A stretch of 20,777 nt of DNA from JANOQP01 sp044227705. GTDB taxonomy: Bacteria; Bacteroidota; Bacteroidia; Chitinophagales; Saprospiraceae. This document shows positions 8,027 to 16,171 of the stretch, one piece after another; position 1 is the stretch's first letter; the number at the start of each line of letters is the position of its first letter. The notes beneath the pieces were generated by a model. It was given only the letters and a program-made list of their open reading frames with translations. It did no database searches and had not been told where the DNA came from. The translations under genes were made by a program, and so were the position numbers. The stretch spans positions 1 to 20,777 of the forward strand of contig JBGAWE010000069.1 of the NCBI GenBank assembly GCA_044227705.1, in the 5' to 3' direction.

Positions 8027-9337
8027 TCAATTCAAAAGCCCCTCCAGCTTCACCCCTCGCGAGCCTTTGACGAGAAAAGCCGTCCGCTCGAACACCTGCC
8101 CGTCGAACCACTTTTTGAGCGACTCCGTGTTTTCAAAAAACCTCGCCCCGCCATCCGCCGCCGCCGCGAAACCCCGGCCGACGAGCCAGAGTTCATCCAG
8201 CTTCAGTTTTTTGGCCAGCTTGAAAACCTTCTCGTGCTCGGCCGCCGCTTCCTCCCCCAGCTCGAACATCTCGCCGAGGACGGCAATTCTCCGCCCGGCC
8301 TTCATGGTCGAAAAGTTCTCGAGCGCGTGGGCCATGCTGGTCGGGTTGGCGTTGTAGGCGTCGAGCAAAAACGTGTTCGTCCCGCGCTCGACGATTTCGC
8401 TCCGCATGTTCGCCGGGCGGTATGCCTCGATGGCCGCCTTTATCTTTTCCGCTGGGACTTTGAAATAGCGGCCGAGCGCGATGGCCGTCATCAAATTTCC
8501 CAAATTGTACTTCCCGATCAATTGGGTCTGGACTTCCACAAAGCCGCCCGTCGCCGGGTCTCGAAACCCTATTTTCAAAAAGGGTCGGGCTTTCAAAAGC
8601 ACCACCTCGACCGCTGGCTCGGCCGGGTCGGGCGGCGTTTTCGACTGTTTGTAGGTGACCTGCTTCTTGCATTTCTTGGCGAGCGCAGTCAAAAACTTCT
8701 CGTCCGAGTTGATGAAAACCACGCCGCCCGTCGCCGCGAGGTGGCGGTAAAGCTCCGATTTCGCCCTTTTCACCCCGGCGAACCCTCCGAACCCTTCGAG
8801 GTGCGCCCGCCCGAGGGTGGTGATGAGGCCGTGCGTCGGCTCGGCGATTTTGCAGAGTGCCCTTATCTCGCCGACATGGTTCGCCCCCATCTCGACGACG
8901 GCCACCTCCGCGTCCGTCGGCATGGCGAGGAGGGTGAGTGGGACTCCGATTTCGTTGTTGAAATTGCCCTTCGTCGCGTGGCAGCGGTATTGGCTGGCGA
9001 GGACGGCGGCGACCAGCTCCTTCGTGGTCGTCTTCCCGTTGCTGCCGGTGATGGCGATGACGGGGCAGTGGAACTGGCGACGGTGGTGGGTGGCGAGTTT
9101 TTGGAGGGCGGCGAGGGTGTCTTTTACGAGAAGAAATCGGTGGTTCTTCGGCAACTTAGGTTCGTCGACGACTGCGACGGCGGCCCCCGCGTCGAGTGCC
9201 TTTTGGGCAAACTGGTTGCCGTCGGCGTTTGCGCCGCGCAGGGCGAAGAAGAGGCTGCCCCGCTCCACCTTTCGGCTGTCGGTGCAGATTTTGGGGTATT
9301 TCTGGTAGATCCTGTAAAGCTTCTGGAGGGATGCCAT
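8027..9337 (-). CDS. murF: UDP-N-acetylmuramoyl-tripeptide--D-alanyl-D-alanine ligase MurF
   Basis: This 436-residue Mur ligase catalyses ATP-dependent addition of D-Ala-D-Ala to the UDP-MurNAc-tripeptide, the last cytoplasmic step of peptidoglycan precursor synthesis. The N-terminal substrate domain has CTDSRKVERGSLFFALRG. The ATP-binding loop is at about residues 96-107 (ITGSNGKTTTKE). The NFNNEIGVPLTLL motif and VVEMGANHVGEI are typical of MurF. GRAHLEGFGGFAGVKRAKSELY contains the lysine usually carbamylated in Mur enzymes. The C-terminal domain has LLDAYNANPTSM. It lies 72 bp downstream of the nSTAND gene on the same strand and may be co-transcribed with it. Its 3' end converges on the RND gene with only 17 bp between stops. 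It sits alone, not in a dcw cluster. Confidence 0.96.
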   Translation of the reverse strand: MASLQKLYRIYQKYPKICTDSRKVERGSLFFALRGANADGNQFAQKALDAGAAVAVVDEPKLPKNHRFLLVKDTLAALQKLATHHRRQFHCPVIAITGSNGKTTTKELVAAVLASQYRCHATKGNFNNEIGVPLTLLAMPTDAEVAVVEMGANHVGEIRALCKIAEPTHGLITTLGRAHLEGFGGFAGVKRAKSELYRHLAATGGVVFINSDEKFLTALAKKCKKQVTYKQSKTPPDPAEPAVEVVLLKARPFLKIGFRDPATGGFVEVQTQLIGKYNLGNLMTAIALGRYFKVPAEKIKAAIEAYRPANMRSEIVERGTNTFLLDAYNANPTSMAHALENFSTMKAGRRIAVLGEMFELGEEAAAEHEKVFKLAKKLKLDELWLVGRGFAAAADGGARFFENTESLKKWFDGQVFERTAFLVKGSRGVKLEGLLN

Positions 9338-9392
9338 GTTTCTCGTGGATGCTTTTTAATGGGTTGATGAGGTTGGTCGGCCGGTCGGCGGG

Positions 9393-9408
9393 ACAGCATG
9401 GATGCTGT
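9393..9408. repeat. Short perfect palindrome next to the nSTAND stop codon
   Basis: ACAGCAT (9393-9399) and ATGCTGT (9402-9408) form a 7-bp stem with a 2-base loop, directly after the TAG stop (9410-9412 read on the minus strand). No T-run follows on either strand. It could act as an mRNA 3'-end hairpin between the nSTAND gene and murF, or be a small REP-like palindrome. The evidence is only the symmetry. Confidence 0.45.
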
Positions 9409-9409
9409 G

Positions 9410-11377
9410 CTACTCGCACTTCAAAGCCTCCGATTTCTGCTGCAGCTCCCGGTCGTCGGGCCGCAGGTCGAGCGCTTTTTTCACATAAAAACAGGCCTGC
9501 CCCGCCGCCATCGCGTCTGCCCGGTCGGCCAGCCAGAGGCTGAAATAGGTCTCTGCCTTCCGGTTGAAAATCTCGAACGCCAGTCCCAAAACCTGCTCCG
9601 TCCGCTGGATGCGGTCGCCGAGGTTGTCGGGGTATTTTTTGGCCTCGGCGTCGCGGTAGTTTGCCAGTGCAAGGCGATAGCTGCCGACGAAATAGAGCGA
9701 GTCGCCCGCCGTCACGACCTGTTTGATGCTGTCGAGGTGGAGCATCCTGACGGCGGTACGCGAAACGGAGTCGCGGTCGTAGCCGGTGAAGTCGAGGATC
9801 CGCTTGTCGAGCAGGCGGTTGTAGACGTCGGCCGCCTCGCGGAACTGCTTCTGTTTTTGCAGCGAGTCGGCCTGTTTGAGGTAGCTGTCCTTTTCCTGCT
9901 TGATGTTGTACCAGCCGAAAACGAGGCTCGAAAACAGCAGCACGAGGCTCGACAGCGAGAACATGTAGGCCCGCCGCGCCGCCTTCTCGGCCTTTATCTT
10001 CTCTGAAAAAGCGAGGTTTTTGGCCTCCTCCGCCTCGTACTTGGCCTTCTCGGCCGATTCACGGAGGCTGCGCTCCTGTTCGAGGCGGGCCTGTTGCTCG
10101 GCAAAAATCTTCTCCTGTTCCGCTTTTTCGACGGCGGCCCGCTCGGCTGCCTCGCGCTCGCGGCGAGCGTCGCGCGATTTCACGATGGGGTCGACGAGCG
10201 TGTCGTGACTTATCTCGAAAACATCCCCGAGGTGCGTGTTCGAGACGCGGATGATGCGGCTGGCGAGCAGTTTTTCCACCAACTCTTTCGGCAGCGTCAC
10301 CGTCTCGACTGCCGCGCCGATGCGCTTCCGGTCGGCAATCAATTGGTCCTCGATGAGGTGGCGGGCAAGGGTCTTTGAGCTGTCGTCGCCGAGTCGGCCG
10401 ATGGAGTTTTCGTAGTAGTTGTTCAAAATGGCTTTGATGCCTTCGGCTCCCCCCAGATAATCGGGGGTGACGACGACGCCGGCCGCGCCTTTTGCCACGA
10501 CCTTCTTTTCGATTTCGCCGCAAAGGATTTGGAGCTGGAAAGACTCGATTTCGTCCCCCTTTTGGCTCGACAGGTTGGTCAGGATGTCGTCGAGAGTCGC
10601 CTCCTCGTAGGTGAAAACTGGAGACGAAAAACTCCCGTCGAGCCGCGCCGGTTCGACGATGGCCTCGCGGGCGTTCAAACGGTTGAGCGGGCGCAGCTCG
10701 AAACGGTTGCCCGTCGTCAGCACGGCCGGGATGGCCGTCGTCATCTCGTTGAGATAATGGAGCAGGTCGCTTCGGATGGCGAACAGGAACTTGACGCCCG
10801 CTGGCGTGTGCCATTCCAGAACCTCCGGCGTCCGCTCGCTGCGCGGGATGGACTGGAGGGCCTCCTGCGCCGCCTCGGGCAGGCGGTTCTCCACCAAATC
10901 GGCCAGTTGGCGGGTGAACTCGGCCCGTTTCTCGGGCGCGTGGCCGAACAGCTCCTCGAACTGGTCGAGCAAAAAAAGCGGCACCTGGTCGCCGTTCTCC
11001 CCAAATTTGGAAGCCTTGATTTTGTGCCAAAGCTCGGCCTCGCCGCCCGGCGGGAGGTGCCGTGCCAGCATCTCCTTGTCGATGAAGGCGTCGAGCGTCT
11101 TGCCCATTATGTCGAGCGGCGAAAGCTCTGTGCTCTGAAACCTCACAACGATGGGGAAAAAGCCGTGCTCACGCAGCTTCGGGATGAGGCCCGCGTTGAT
11201 GAGTGAGCTTTTCCCGATGCCCGATTTGGCGAAGAGGACGGTCAGCGAGCGGGTTTTGACGAGGCTCAACAGGTCCTCCGTCTCCTGCCTTCGGCCGAAA
11301 AAGAGCTTCGCCTCGCCCGGGTTGAAAGCCCGGATGCCGGGGTAGCGGTCCATCAAAACAGGAATGGCGTCGCTCAT
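9410..11377 (-). CDS. nSTAND1-type ATPase with coiled coil, single TM helix and helical C-terminus
   Basis: This 655-residue protein starts at ATG 11377, whose ATGA overlaps the stop of the SIR2/TIR gene. A longer frame to 11518 would overlap that gene by 145 bp and adds low-complexity residues. RYPGIRAFNPGEAKLFFGRR is the hallmark opening of nSTAND1 NTPases. Walker A is AKSGIGKSS (about 50-58), Walker B LFLLDQFEE (about 134-142), with AIRSDLL at about 200-206, LRPLNRLNAREAIVEPA at about 228-244 and a winged-helix-like end before SHDTLVDPIVK. Residues 402-470 form a charged coiled coil. A hydrophobic helix follows (471-490, YMFSLSSLVLLFSSLVFGW), then about 165 residues with TPR-like helices (QFREAADVYNRLL, GSYRLALANYRDAEAK). 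STAND ATPases are switches that oligomerise on sensing a trigger. Coupling to the TIR gene implies it controls that protein. Membrane attachment is inferred from sequence only. Confidence 0.88.
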   Translation of the reverse strand: MSDAIPVLMDRYPGIRAFNPGEAKLFFGRRQETEDLLSLVKTRSLTVLFAKSGIGKSSLINAGLIPKLREHGFFPIVVRFQSTELSPLDIMGKTLDAFIDKEMLARHLPPGGEAELWHKIKASKFGENGDQVPLFLLDQFEELFGHAPEKRAEFTRQLADLVENRLPEAAQEALQSIPRSERTPEVLEWHTPAGVKFLFAIRSDLLHYLNEMTTAIPAVLTTGNRFELRPLNRLNAREAIVEPARLDGSFSSPVFTYEEATLDDILTNLSSQKGDEIESFQLQILCGEIEKKVVAKGAAGVVVTPDYLGGAEGIKAILNNYYENSIGRLGDDSSKTLARHLIEDQLIADRKRIGAAVETVTLPKELVEKLLASRIIRVSNTHLGDVFEISHDTLVDPIVKSRDARREREAAERAAVEKAEQEKIFAEQQARLEQERSLRESAEKAKYEAEEAKNLAFSEKIKAEKAARRAYMFSLSSLVLLFSSLVFGWYNIKQEKDSYLKQADSLQKQKQFREAADVYNRLLDKRILDFTGYDRDSVSRTAVRMLHLDSIKQVVTAGDSLYFVGSYRLALANYRDAEAKKYPDNLGDRIQRTEQVLGLAFEIFNRKAETYFSLWLADRADAMAAGQACFYVKKALDLRPDDRELQQKSEALKCE

Positions 11378-12693
11378 TTCAACAGGTTTTTCAGGTTCTC
11401 GACGATGTTTTGCAAGGCCTCGTCCTGGTTGGGCCACGTCGTGATGGCCTTGCCCGGCTCGCTGCCGGGGTTGGGCAAGATGACCGGGAGCTGCGTCAGC
11501 TCGGCAATCATCTTCCACGGGCTGGGCTTGAGGATGACCGGCACGACCTTCGTCTTGCCGTCAGCAAGGCGGGCAATGGCGGGCTTGAACTGGTTGTCCA
11601 AGATTGCGTCGTCGCTCAAATAGTCGGCCGTGACGAGCACCAAAATCAGGTCGGCGGCGGCCAGTTCCGAGGCGATTTTCGGGTCGCGGGCCTCGCCCGG
11701 CTGGAGCATCTCCTCGTGCCAGCATTTGGCCAGCCCGGTGTTTTCCAAAGTCTTTAAGTAGTTGAAAATCAGGTCTTTGACCGCGTCGTCGGTCGCGGGG
11801 TTGTAGCTGATGAAGACCTTTTTGGCGGCCGGTTGCGCAGGGTCGAGCGGGGCTGGCGTGGCGAATCTTGATGCGAGGCCGCCGACAAAATCCTCCAGCT
11901 TGTCGTCGGCGAAGAGGAATTTTTTGAACAGGCTCGTGTAGATGTCCCGCCCCGCGCGGCTCGGCTCGAAACCGGGGATGGCGGGCGAGAGGATGGCCGA
12001 GTCCTTGTTCAGTTGGAGGGTCTTCATGAGGAGCTGCATGTGCCACTCGTTCCAGTCGAAGCCGACGAAGAGAAAGGTTTTCGAAGCGTCGAACTCCTCC
12101 AAAAGTTTGGGCGGCAGCGGCGGGTTGTCGCGGGTCACCTTGCCGATGAAATCGACCTGGTTGCTGGCCGTCAGGACCAGCGACTCGGGCGTCGCAAAAT
12201 GCCCGAACAGGTTGAAAACCAACGGCTTATCGACATCCGGTTTGTCGAACGTGTAGCCCTTTGGCCGCCAGTAGTTGTAAAAATCGAAGACGCGGCCAAC
12301 CTTCCCGGCGGCCTGAAAAGCCGCCATGAAAAGGTCGTCGGGCGTGGTGTTGACCACGATTTTGAACGGCATCTTGGCCAGCGCGGTGAGGAAGGGCGGC
12401 GGCGTCTTGGCGTTCTTCGTGTAGAAATCCTTTGCGGCGTAGGCGGCGTCGAGTTCGGTCGCGGAGGGGTTGTTGAGGTAGAGCTGGGCGACATAGTCGA
12501 GGTCGTCGCGCTTGTCCTTGTCGTAGTCGGTCCGCTCTGCGTCGAGGTCGGCGGCGAGCTGGCGGGCGAACTGCGTGTTGAACGGCGTGAACTGCCCGCC
12601 GACCGCCGAGCCGCTGGCGCCGGGGCCGAGCAGAAGGATGCAGTTCTGGTTCTCGACGGCTCGTTGGAGGTTGGTCCAGTCGCGGGGACTCAT
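11374..12693 (-). CDS. SIR2-like/TIR fusion protein, putative conflict-system effector
   Basis: This 439-residue protein starts at ATG 12693. Residues 15-275 resemble a SIR2-like (SIR2_2) fold: NCILLLGPGAS (17-27), KIVVNTTPDDLF (111-122), VFNLFGHFATPESLVLT (159-175) and FLFVGFDWNEWHMQLL (207-222). Residues 291-400 are a TIR domain: KKVFISYNPATDD, then CWHEEMLQPGE, ADLILVLVTADYLSDD and KVVPVILKPSPWK, followed by TTWPNQDEAL, typical of bacterial TIR proteins paired with STAND genes. SIR2 and TIR domains in defence systems usually cleave NAD+. Here the expected TIR glutamate is Gln368 (DNQFKPAI versus the usual E-M/L-K-x-A). The SIR2 Asn and His motifs (TTN-Y-D and LHG) read TTP-D-D and LFG-H, so activity is uncertain. 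The stop overlaps the start of the nSTAND gene (ATGA), indicating translational coupling. The assignment to defence is inferred from domains and context. Confidence 0.85.
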   Translation of the reverse strand: MSPRDWTNLQRAVENQNCILLLGPGASGSAVGGQFTPFNTQFARQLAADLDAERTDYDKDKRDDLDYVAQLYLNNPSATELDAAYAAKDFYTKNAKTPPPFLTALAKMPFKIVVNTTPDDLFMAAFQAAGKVGRVFDFYNYWRPKGYTFDKPDVDKPLVFNLFGHFATPESLVLTASNQVDFIGKVTRDNPPLPPKLLEEFDASKTFLFVGFDWNEWHMQLLMKTLQLNKDSAILSPAIPGFEPSRAGRDIYTSLFKKFLFADDKLEDFVGGLASRFATPAPLDPAQPAAKKVFISYNPATDDAVKDLIFNYLKTLENTGLAKCWHEEMLQPGEARDPKIASELAAADLILVLVTADYLSDDAILDNQFKPAIARLADGKTKVVPVILKPSPWKMIAELTQLPVILPNPGSEPGKAITTWPNQDEALQNIVENLKNLLK

Positions 12694-12767
12694 TCGGGAA
12701 AGGAGATGATTGTTTCAAAAAAAACTGTCCAACTCGTTGATTCTCAACGGTCTGGGGAATGGACGGC

Positions 12768-12775
12768 CAAACATA
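12768..12775 (-). promoter_or_regulatory. Candidate Bacteroidota -7 box for the SIR2/TIR-nSTAND operon
   Basis: On the minus strand the sequence reads TATGTTTG, a match to the Bacteroidota -7 consensus TAnnTTTG, about 75 bp upstream of the SIR2/TIR ATG. It lies in the 214-bp divergent gap shared with the S9 peptidase gene. No convincing TTG element at the expected -33 spacing was found, so this is tentative. The rest of the gap (12694-12907) shows no gene and no clear hairpin. Confidence 0.35.
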
Positions 12776-12907
12776 GACAAAATCCGGTTGGCGAAACGAG
12801 GGCGAGGGTTAGACGCGGATTCCCGTCCGCTAAAATCCATGTCAAATCAGTGTCGTCCGTGCGCCAATGTGTCGCACATTCGCCCCCGAATCAAAAAAAA
12901 GACCGCC

Positions 12908-15058
12908 ATGACGCGCCTCTCTCTCGGCCTCGCCGTCGCCTTCCTCTCGATTTCGACGGCCCTTTTCTCGCAGGAAAAAAAGCCCATCGTCTCGATGGAC
13001 GACGCCATCCTCAAGGGCCGCACGACCCTCGCCCCGGGCAACTTCCGGCAATTGCAGTGGCTGCCCGGCTCGCAGTCGTTCAGCCATGTTTTGGACAACA
13101 AGATTGTCCGAGTAGACGCCGAGAGTTTGGAGGGCGACACCCTCATCTGGCTGCCGGCAATCAACGAAGGGATTGAAAAATCGGGCGGAAAGGCGCTCAA
13201 GAACTTCCCAGCGATGACGTGGCTGACGGACACCTCTTTCTTTTTTCAACAGGAGAACTCGGTCTTCACCTATTCACGGAAGGCGGGTTTGAAAAAGGTC
13301 GTCGCCGGCCCCGAGGACTTGGCGAACACGGATTTCGAGCCGAAGTCGATGCGGCTGGCGGCGACGGATGCCAAGGCCTCGGTTTTGAAAATCTTCGACT
13401 CGAACGGAAAGGAGACCGTTGTCGCCCGGGGCGAGAAGGACGGGATCGTGGTCGGCAAATCCGTCCACCGGGAGGAGTACGGCATCGAAAAAGGCACCTT
13501 CTGGTCGCCGCGCGGCGCGAAACTGGCCTTCTACCGGATGGACGAGAGCATGGTGACGGAGTACCCGATTTACGTCCTCGACTCGATGCCGGCGACCGAC
13601 CGGAAGATTCGATACCCCTTTGCCGGGGCGACGAGCCACGAGGTGACGGTCGGCGTGTTCGACGTGGCGAGCGGGCGGACGGTGTTTTTGAAAACGACGG
13701 GACCGAAAGACCAGTACCTCACCAACATCGCCTGGACGCCCGACGAAAAGCACGTCCTCATCGCCGTGCTCAACCGCAAGACCGACCATTGCTGGGTCAA
13801 CCTCTACGATGCGGAGACGGGGGATTTTGAGAAGACCTTGTTTGAGGAAACCAATGAAAAATGGGTCGAGCCAATGGTCGCGCCGGTCTTCGTGCCGGGG
13901 CACCCGAGCCATTTTTTGTGGCAAAGCCAGCGGGGCGGGTTCAACCAACTTTACCTCTATGATCTGAAGGGCGGCCTCATCCGGCAGGTGAGCAAGGGCG
14001 ATTTCCCGGTCGTGAAGCTCCTCGGGTTCGACGAGTCGGGTGGGGTCTGTTTCTACCAGACGGCCGACGAATCGGGGATGAACCGCTACGTCTGGCAGGC
14101 GCCGCTGATGAACGGAGAGCCGAAAAAACTGGCCGACCGCGTCGGGACGCACGGCGGTCTGGTCAGCTCGGACGGCAACCGCTGGCTCGACGTTTTTTCG
14201 GATGAAAAAACGCCGCGCAACATCTACTGCGGGCCGGTCGGCGAGAAGGGGACGGTCGTCTTTTCCTCGAAAAACCCGCTCATGGACGTGCAAACGGGGC
14301 GAGTTGTCTTGGGCAAAATCATGTCGCCGGGCAAGGTCGAGCTGAACGTGCGGACCATCCTGCCGGCCAATTTCGACGAAAAGAAGAAGTACCCGGCCAT
14401 CGTCTACCTCTACAACGGGCCGCACGTCCAGCTCGTGACGAACACGTGGCAGGGCGGCGCGGAGCTTTGGATGCACCGGATGGCGGCGCTCGGCTACGTT
14501 GTCTTCACGCTCGACGGGCGCGGCTCGGCCAACCGGGGCTGGGCGTTCGAGAGCGCCATCTACCGGCAGCTCGGGACGGCTGAAATCGAGGACCAGTTGG
14601 AGGGCGTCCGTTTCCTCAAATCGCAGCCCTACATCGACTCGACGCGGCTCGCCATCTGGGGCTGGAGCTTCGGCGGCTTCATGGCCACAAGCCTGATGAC
14701 ACGCACGCCGGGCGTGTTCAAGGTCGGCGTGGCGGGCGGCCCGGTCATCGACTGGAGGATGTACGAAATCATGTACACCGAGCGCTACATGGACACGCCC
14801 GCCGAGAACCCGGAGGGGTACAAGAAGGCGAGCCTCTTTCAGTACATCCCAAATTTGAAGGGGAAACTGTTGATGATCCACGGCACGGAGGACAACACCG
14901 TCCTTTGGCAGCACTCATTGAAATATGTGCAGGAGTGCGTCTCGAAAGGGAAGCAGGTTGACTACTTCGTCTACCCCGGCCACGAGCACAATGTCGTGGG
15001 GAAGGACAGGGTGCACCTGTTCAACAAAATCGAGGGATACATCCTGCAAAACCTTTGA
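12908..15058 (+). CDS. Secreted dipeptidyl-peptidase IV family serine peptidase (S9)
   Basis: This 716-residue protein starts at ATG 12908, chosen because MTRLSLGLAVAFLSISTALFS is a good signal peptide with a cleavage site before QEKK; the frame is open further upstream (to 12710) without a plausible leader. The N-terminal two thirds form a DPP IV-type beta-propeller (for example HREEYGIEKGTFWSPRG, AFYRMDESMVTEYPIY). The C-terminal alpha/beta hydrolase has Ser587 in GWSFGGFMA, Asp662 in HGTEDNTVLW and His694 in YPGHEHNV, a complete catalytic triad. Such enzymes remove Xaa-Pro or Xaa-Ala dipeptides from peptides in the periplasm or outside the cell. The gene is divergent from the SIR2/TIR operon and 85 bp upstream of the coiled-coil gene. 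Confidence 0.95.
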   Translation: MTRLSLGLAVAFLSISTALFSQEKKPIVSMDDAILKGRTTLAPGNFRQLQWLPGSQSFSHVLDNKIVRVDAESLEGDTLIWLPAINEGIEKSGGKALKNFPAMTWLTDTSFFFQQENSVFTYSRKAGLKKVVAGPEDLANTDFEPKSMRLAATDAKASVLKIFDSNGKETVVARGEKDGIVVGKSVHREEYGIEKGTFWSPRGAKLAFYRMDESMVTEYPIYVLDSMPATDRKIRYPFAGATSHEVTVGVFDVASGRTVFLKTTGPKDQYLTNIAWTPDEKHVLIAVLNRKTDHCWVNLYDAETGDFEKTLFEETNEKWVEPMVAPVFVPGHPSHFLWQSQRGGFNQLYLYDLKGGLIRQVSKGDFPVVKLLGFDESGGVCFYQTADESGMNRYVWQAPLMNGEPKKLADRVGTHGGLVSSDGNRWLDVFSDEKTPRNIYCGPVGEKGTVVFSSKNPLMDVQTGRVVLGKIMSPGKVELNVRTILPANFDEKKKYPAIVYLYNGPHVQLVTNTWQGGAELWMHRMAALGYVVFTLDGRGSANRGWAFESAIYRQLGTAEIEDQLEGVRFLKSQPYIDSTRLAIWGWSFGGFMATSLMTRTPGVFKVGVAGGPVIDWRMYEIMYTERYMDTPAENPEGYKKASLFQYIPNLKGKLLMIHGTEDNTVLWQHSLKYVQECVSKGKQVDYFVYPGHEHNVVGKDRVHLFNKIEGYILQNL

Positions 15059-15143
15059 TTTTTCGCAGAGAAAACGAGAAGAGCCATTGTACTTTGGCCG
15101 CATAATCCTGCCGTTTCTTTCAGCTAAACATTCTACGTTTTTT

Positions 15144-16097
15144 ATGGACAACTACAGCCAGCAGCCCGAACCCCAATCGACCGGCGCCGGTTGGCGCGTT
15201 TGGGGCATCATCGCCACCATCTGGGCACTCCTCGCCAGCGGTTTCCTCTGGAAACAGTGCGCGGCCAGCGCAAAACTGACCGGCGACCTCGCCCTCTCCG
15301 AAAAGCAGATCGACTCGCTTGCCAACGTCAAAGCATCGCTCGACCGCGAGTTGGACAGCCTAAACACGAGCTACAACTCGCTGCGCACCGAGAACGAGAG
15401 CCTGCAAGGGGCTGTCGCCCGCACGGAGCGCATCGTCCAGAAGAAGAACGCCGAGCTGGAGTCCATCCGCCAGCAGAGCACCCGCGACGTGGCTGGGCTG
15501 AAGGCCCAGATCGAGGCCATGACTAAGGCGAAGACTGAAATCGAGACCGTCGTCACGATGCTGCGCAACGAAAACGACCAGCTCAAGGCCGAGAATGCCC
15601 GCCTCACCGGCGAAAACACCACGCTCAAGACCGAAAAGGCTGCCCTCACCGGCCAGGTCGGCGACCTCTCCAACCAGCTCGCCGAGCAGATAAAGCGGAC
15701 GCAGTCGGCCAAGTACCGCGCCTCCGCCTTCCGCGTAGAGGTCGAGAAGCGCGGCGACAAGCTCACGACGAAGGCCCGCAAGGTGCGCGAGATAAATGTC
15801 TCGTTCGACCTGGCGGACATCCCCGAGCCGTACCGGGGCGCGACCAACCTCTACCTCGTCATCACCGACGAGAAGGCGACGCCCATCGCATGCGCAAAGC
15901 CGATCAACGTGACCGTGCAGGCGCCCGCCGGGCCGGTCAACATCGTTGCACAGATGGTCAAGGCCGTCATGCTCGAGGAAAAACAGCGCCTGTCGTTCAC
16001 CTACAAGCTCGACGAGAAGCTCAAAAAGGGCAACTACGTCGCAGCCATCTACAGCGACAAAGGATTGTTGGGGGCGTCGAGCTTCAAGCTCCTTTGA
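15144..16097 (+). CDS. Membrane-anchored coiled-coil protein of unknown function
   Basis: This 317-residue protein starts at ATG 15144; the longer in-frame extension back to 14925 overlaps the peptidase gene and is not a natural start. Residues 18-38 (VWGIIATIWALLASGFLW) form one transmembrane helix near the N-terminus. Residues about 45-195 are a long heptad-rich coiled coil with segments such as LRNENDQLKAENARLTGEN. The C-terminal 110 residues look like a compact beta-rich domain (REINVSFDLADIPEPYRG, NLYLVITDEK, GNYVAAIYSDKGLLG). I do not recognise a named family with certainty; similar proteins occur in Bacteroidota as hypothetical proteins. It may be a periplasmic scaffold or spacer. It ends at a strong intrinsic terminator and precedes the OmpA-like gene. 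Confidence 0.85.
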   Translation: MDNYSQQPEPQSTGAGWRVWGIIATIWALLASGFLWKQCAASAKLTGDLALSEKQIDSLANVKASLDRELDSLNTSYNSLRTENESLQGAVARTERIVQKKNAELESIRQQSTRDVAGLKAQIEAMTKAKTEIETVVTMLRNENDQLKAENARLTGENTTLKTEKAALTGQVGDLSNQLAEQIKRTQSAKYRASAFRVEVEKRGDKLTTKARKVREINVSFDLADIPEPYRGATNLYLVITDEKATPIACAKPINVTVQAPAGPVNIVAQMVKAVMLEEKQRLSFTYKLDEKLKKGNYVAAIYSDKGLLGASSFKLL

Positions 16098-16102
16098 ACC
16101 GG

Positions 16103-16140
16103 TTGGCCGGGCGGTCTGTGGGCTGTCCGGCCAATTTTTT
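16103..16140 (+). terminator. Rho-independent terminator after the coiled-coil gene
   Basis: TTGGCCGG (16103-16110) pairs perfectly with CCGGCCAA (16127-16134) across a 16-base loop, followed at once by TTTTTT (16135-16140). It lies 6 bp after the TGA of the coiled-coil gene and separates it from the OmpA-like gene. Confidence 0.8.
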
Positions 16141-16171
16141 GCCCGTTTCCTAATCAACAAACACGAAGACC

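Noticed and set aside
8234..9367. Plus-strand open frame opposite murF
   Set aside because: The minus strand is unmistakably MurF with all motifs.
11378..11518. N-terminal extension of the nSTAND gene
   Set aside because: It lies fully inside the SIR2/TIR coding sequence and adds low-complexity residues; the ATGA overlap start gives the canonical nSTAND1 opening.
13274..14914. 546-residue minus-strand open frame opposite the S9 peptidase
   Set aside because: The plus strand carries a complete catalytic triad and signal peptide; the minus product is His/Arg/Val-rich with no recognisable fold.
15087..15097. TTGTACTTTGG as a promoter for the coiled-coil gene
   Set aside because: It is one base short of TAnnTTTG and no TTG lies at the proper -33 distance (the nearest upstream TTG is about 33 bp away).
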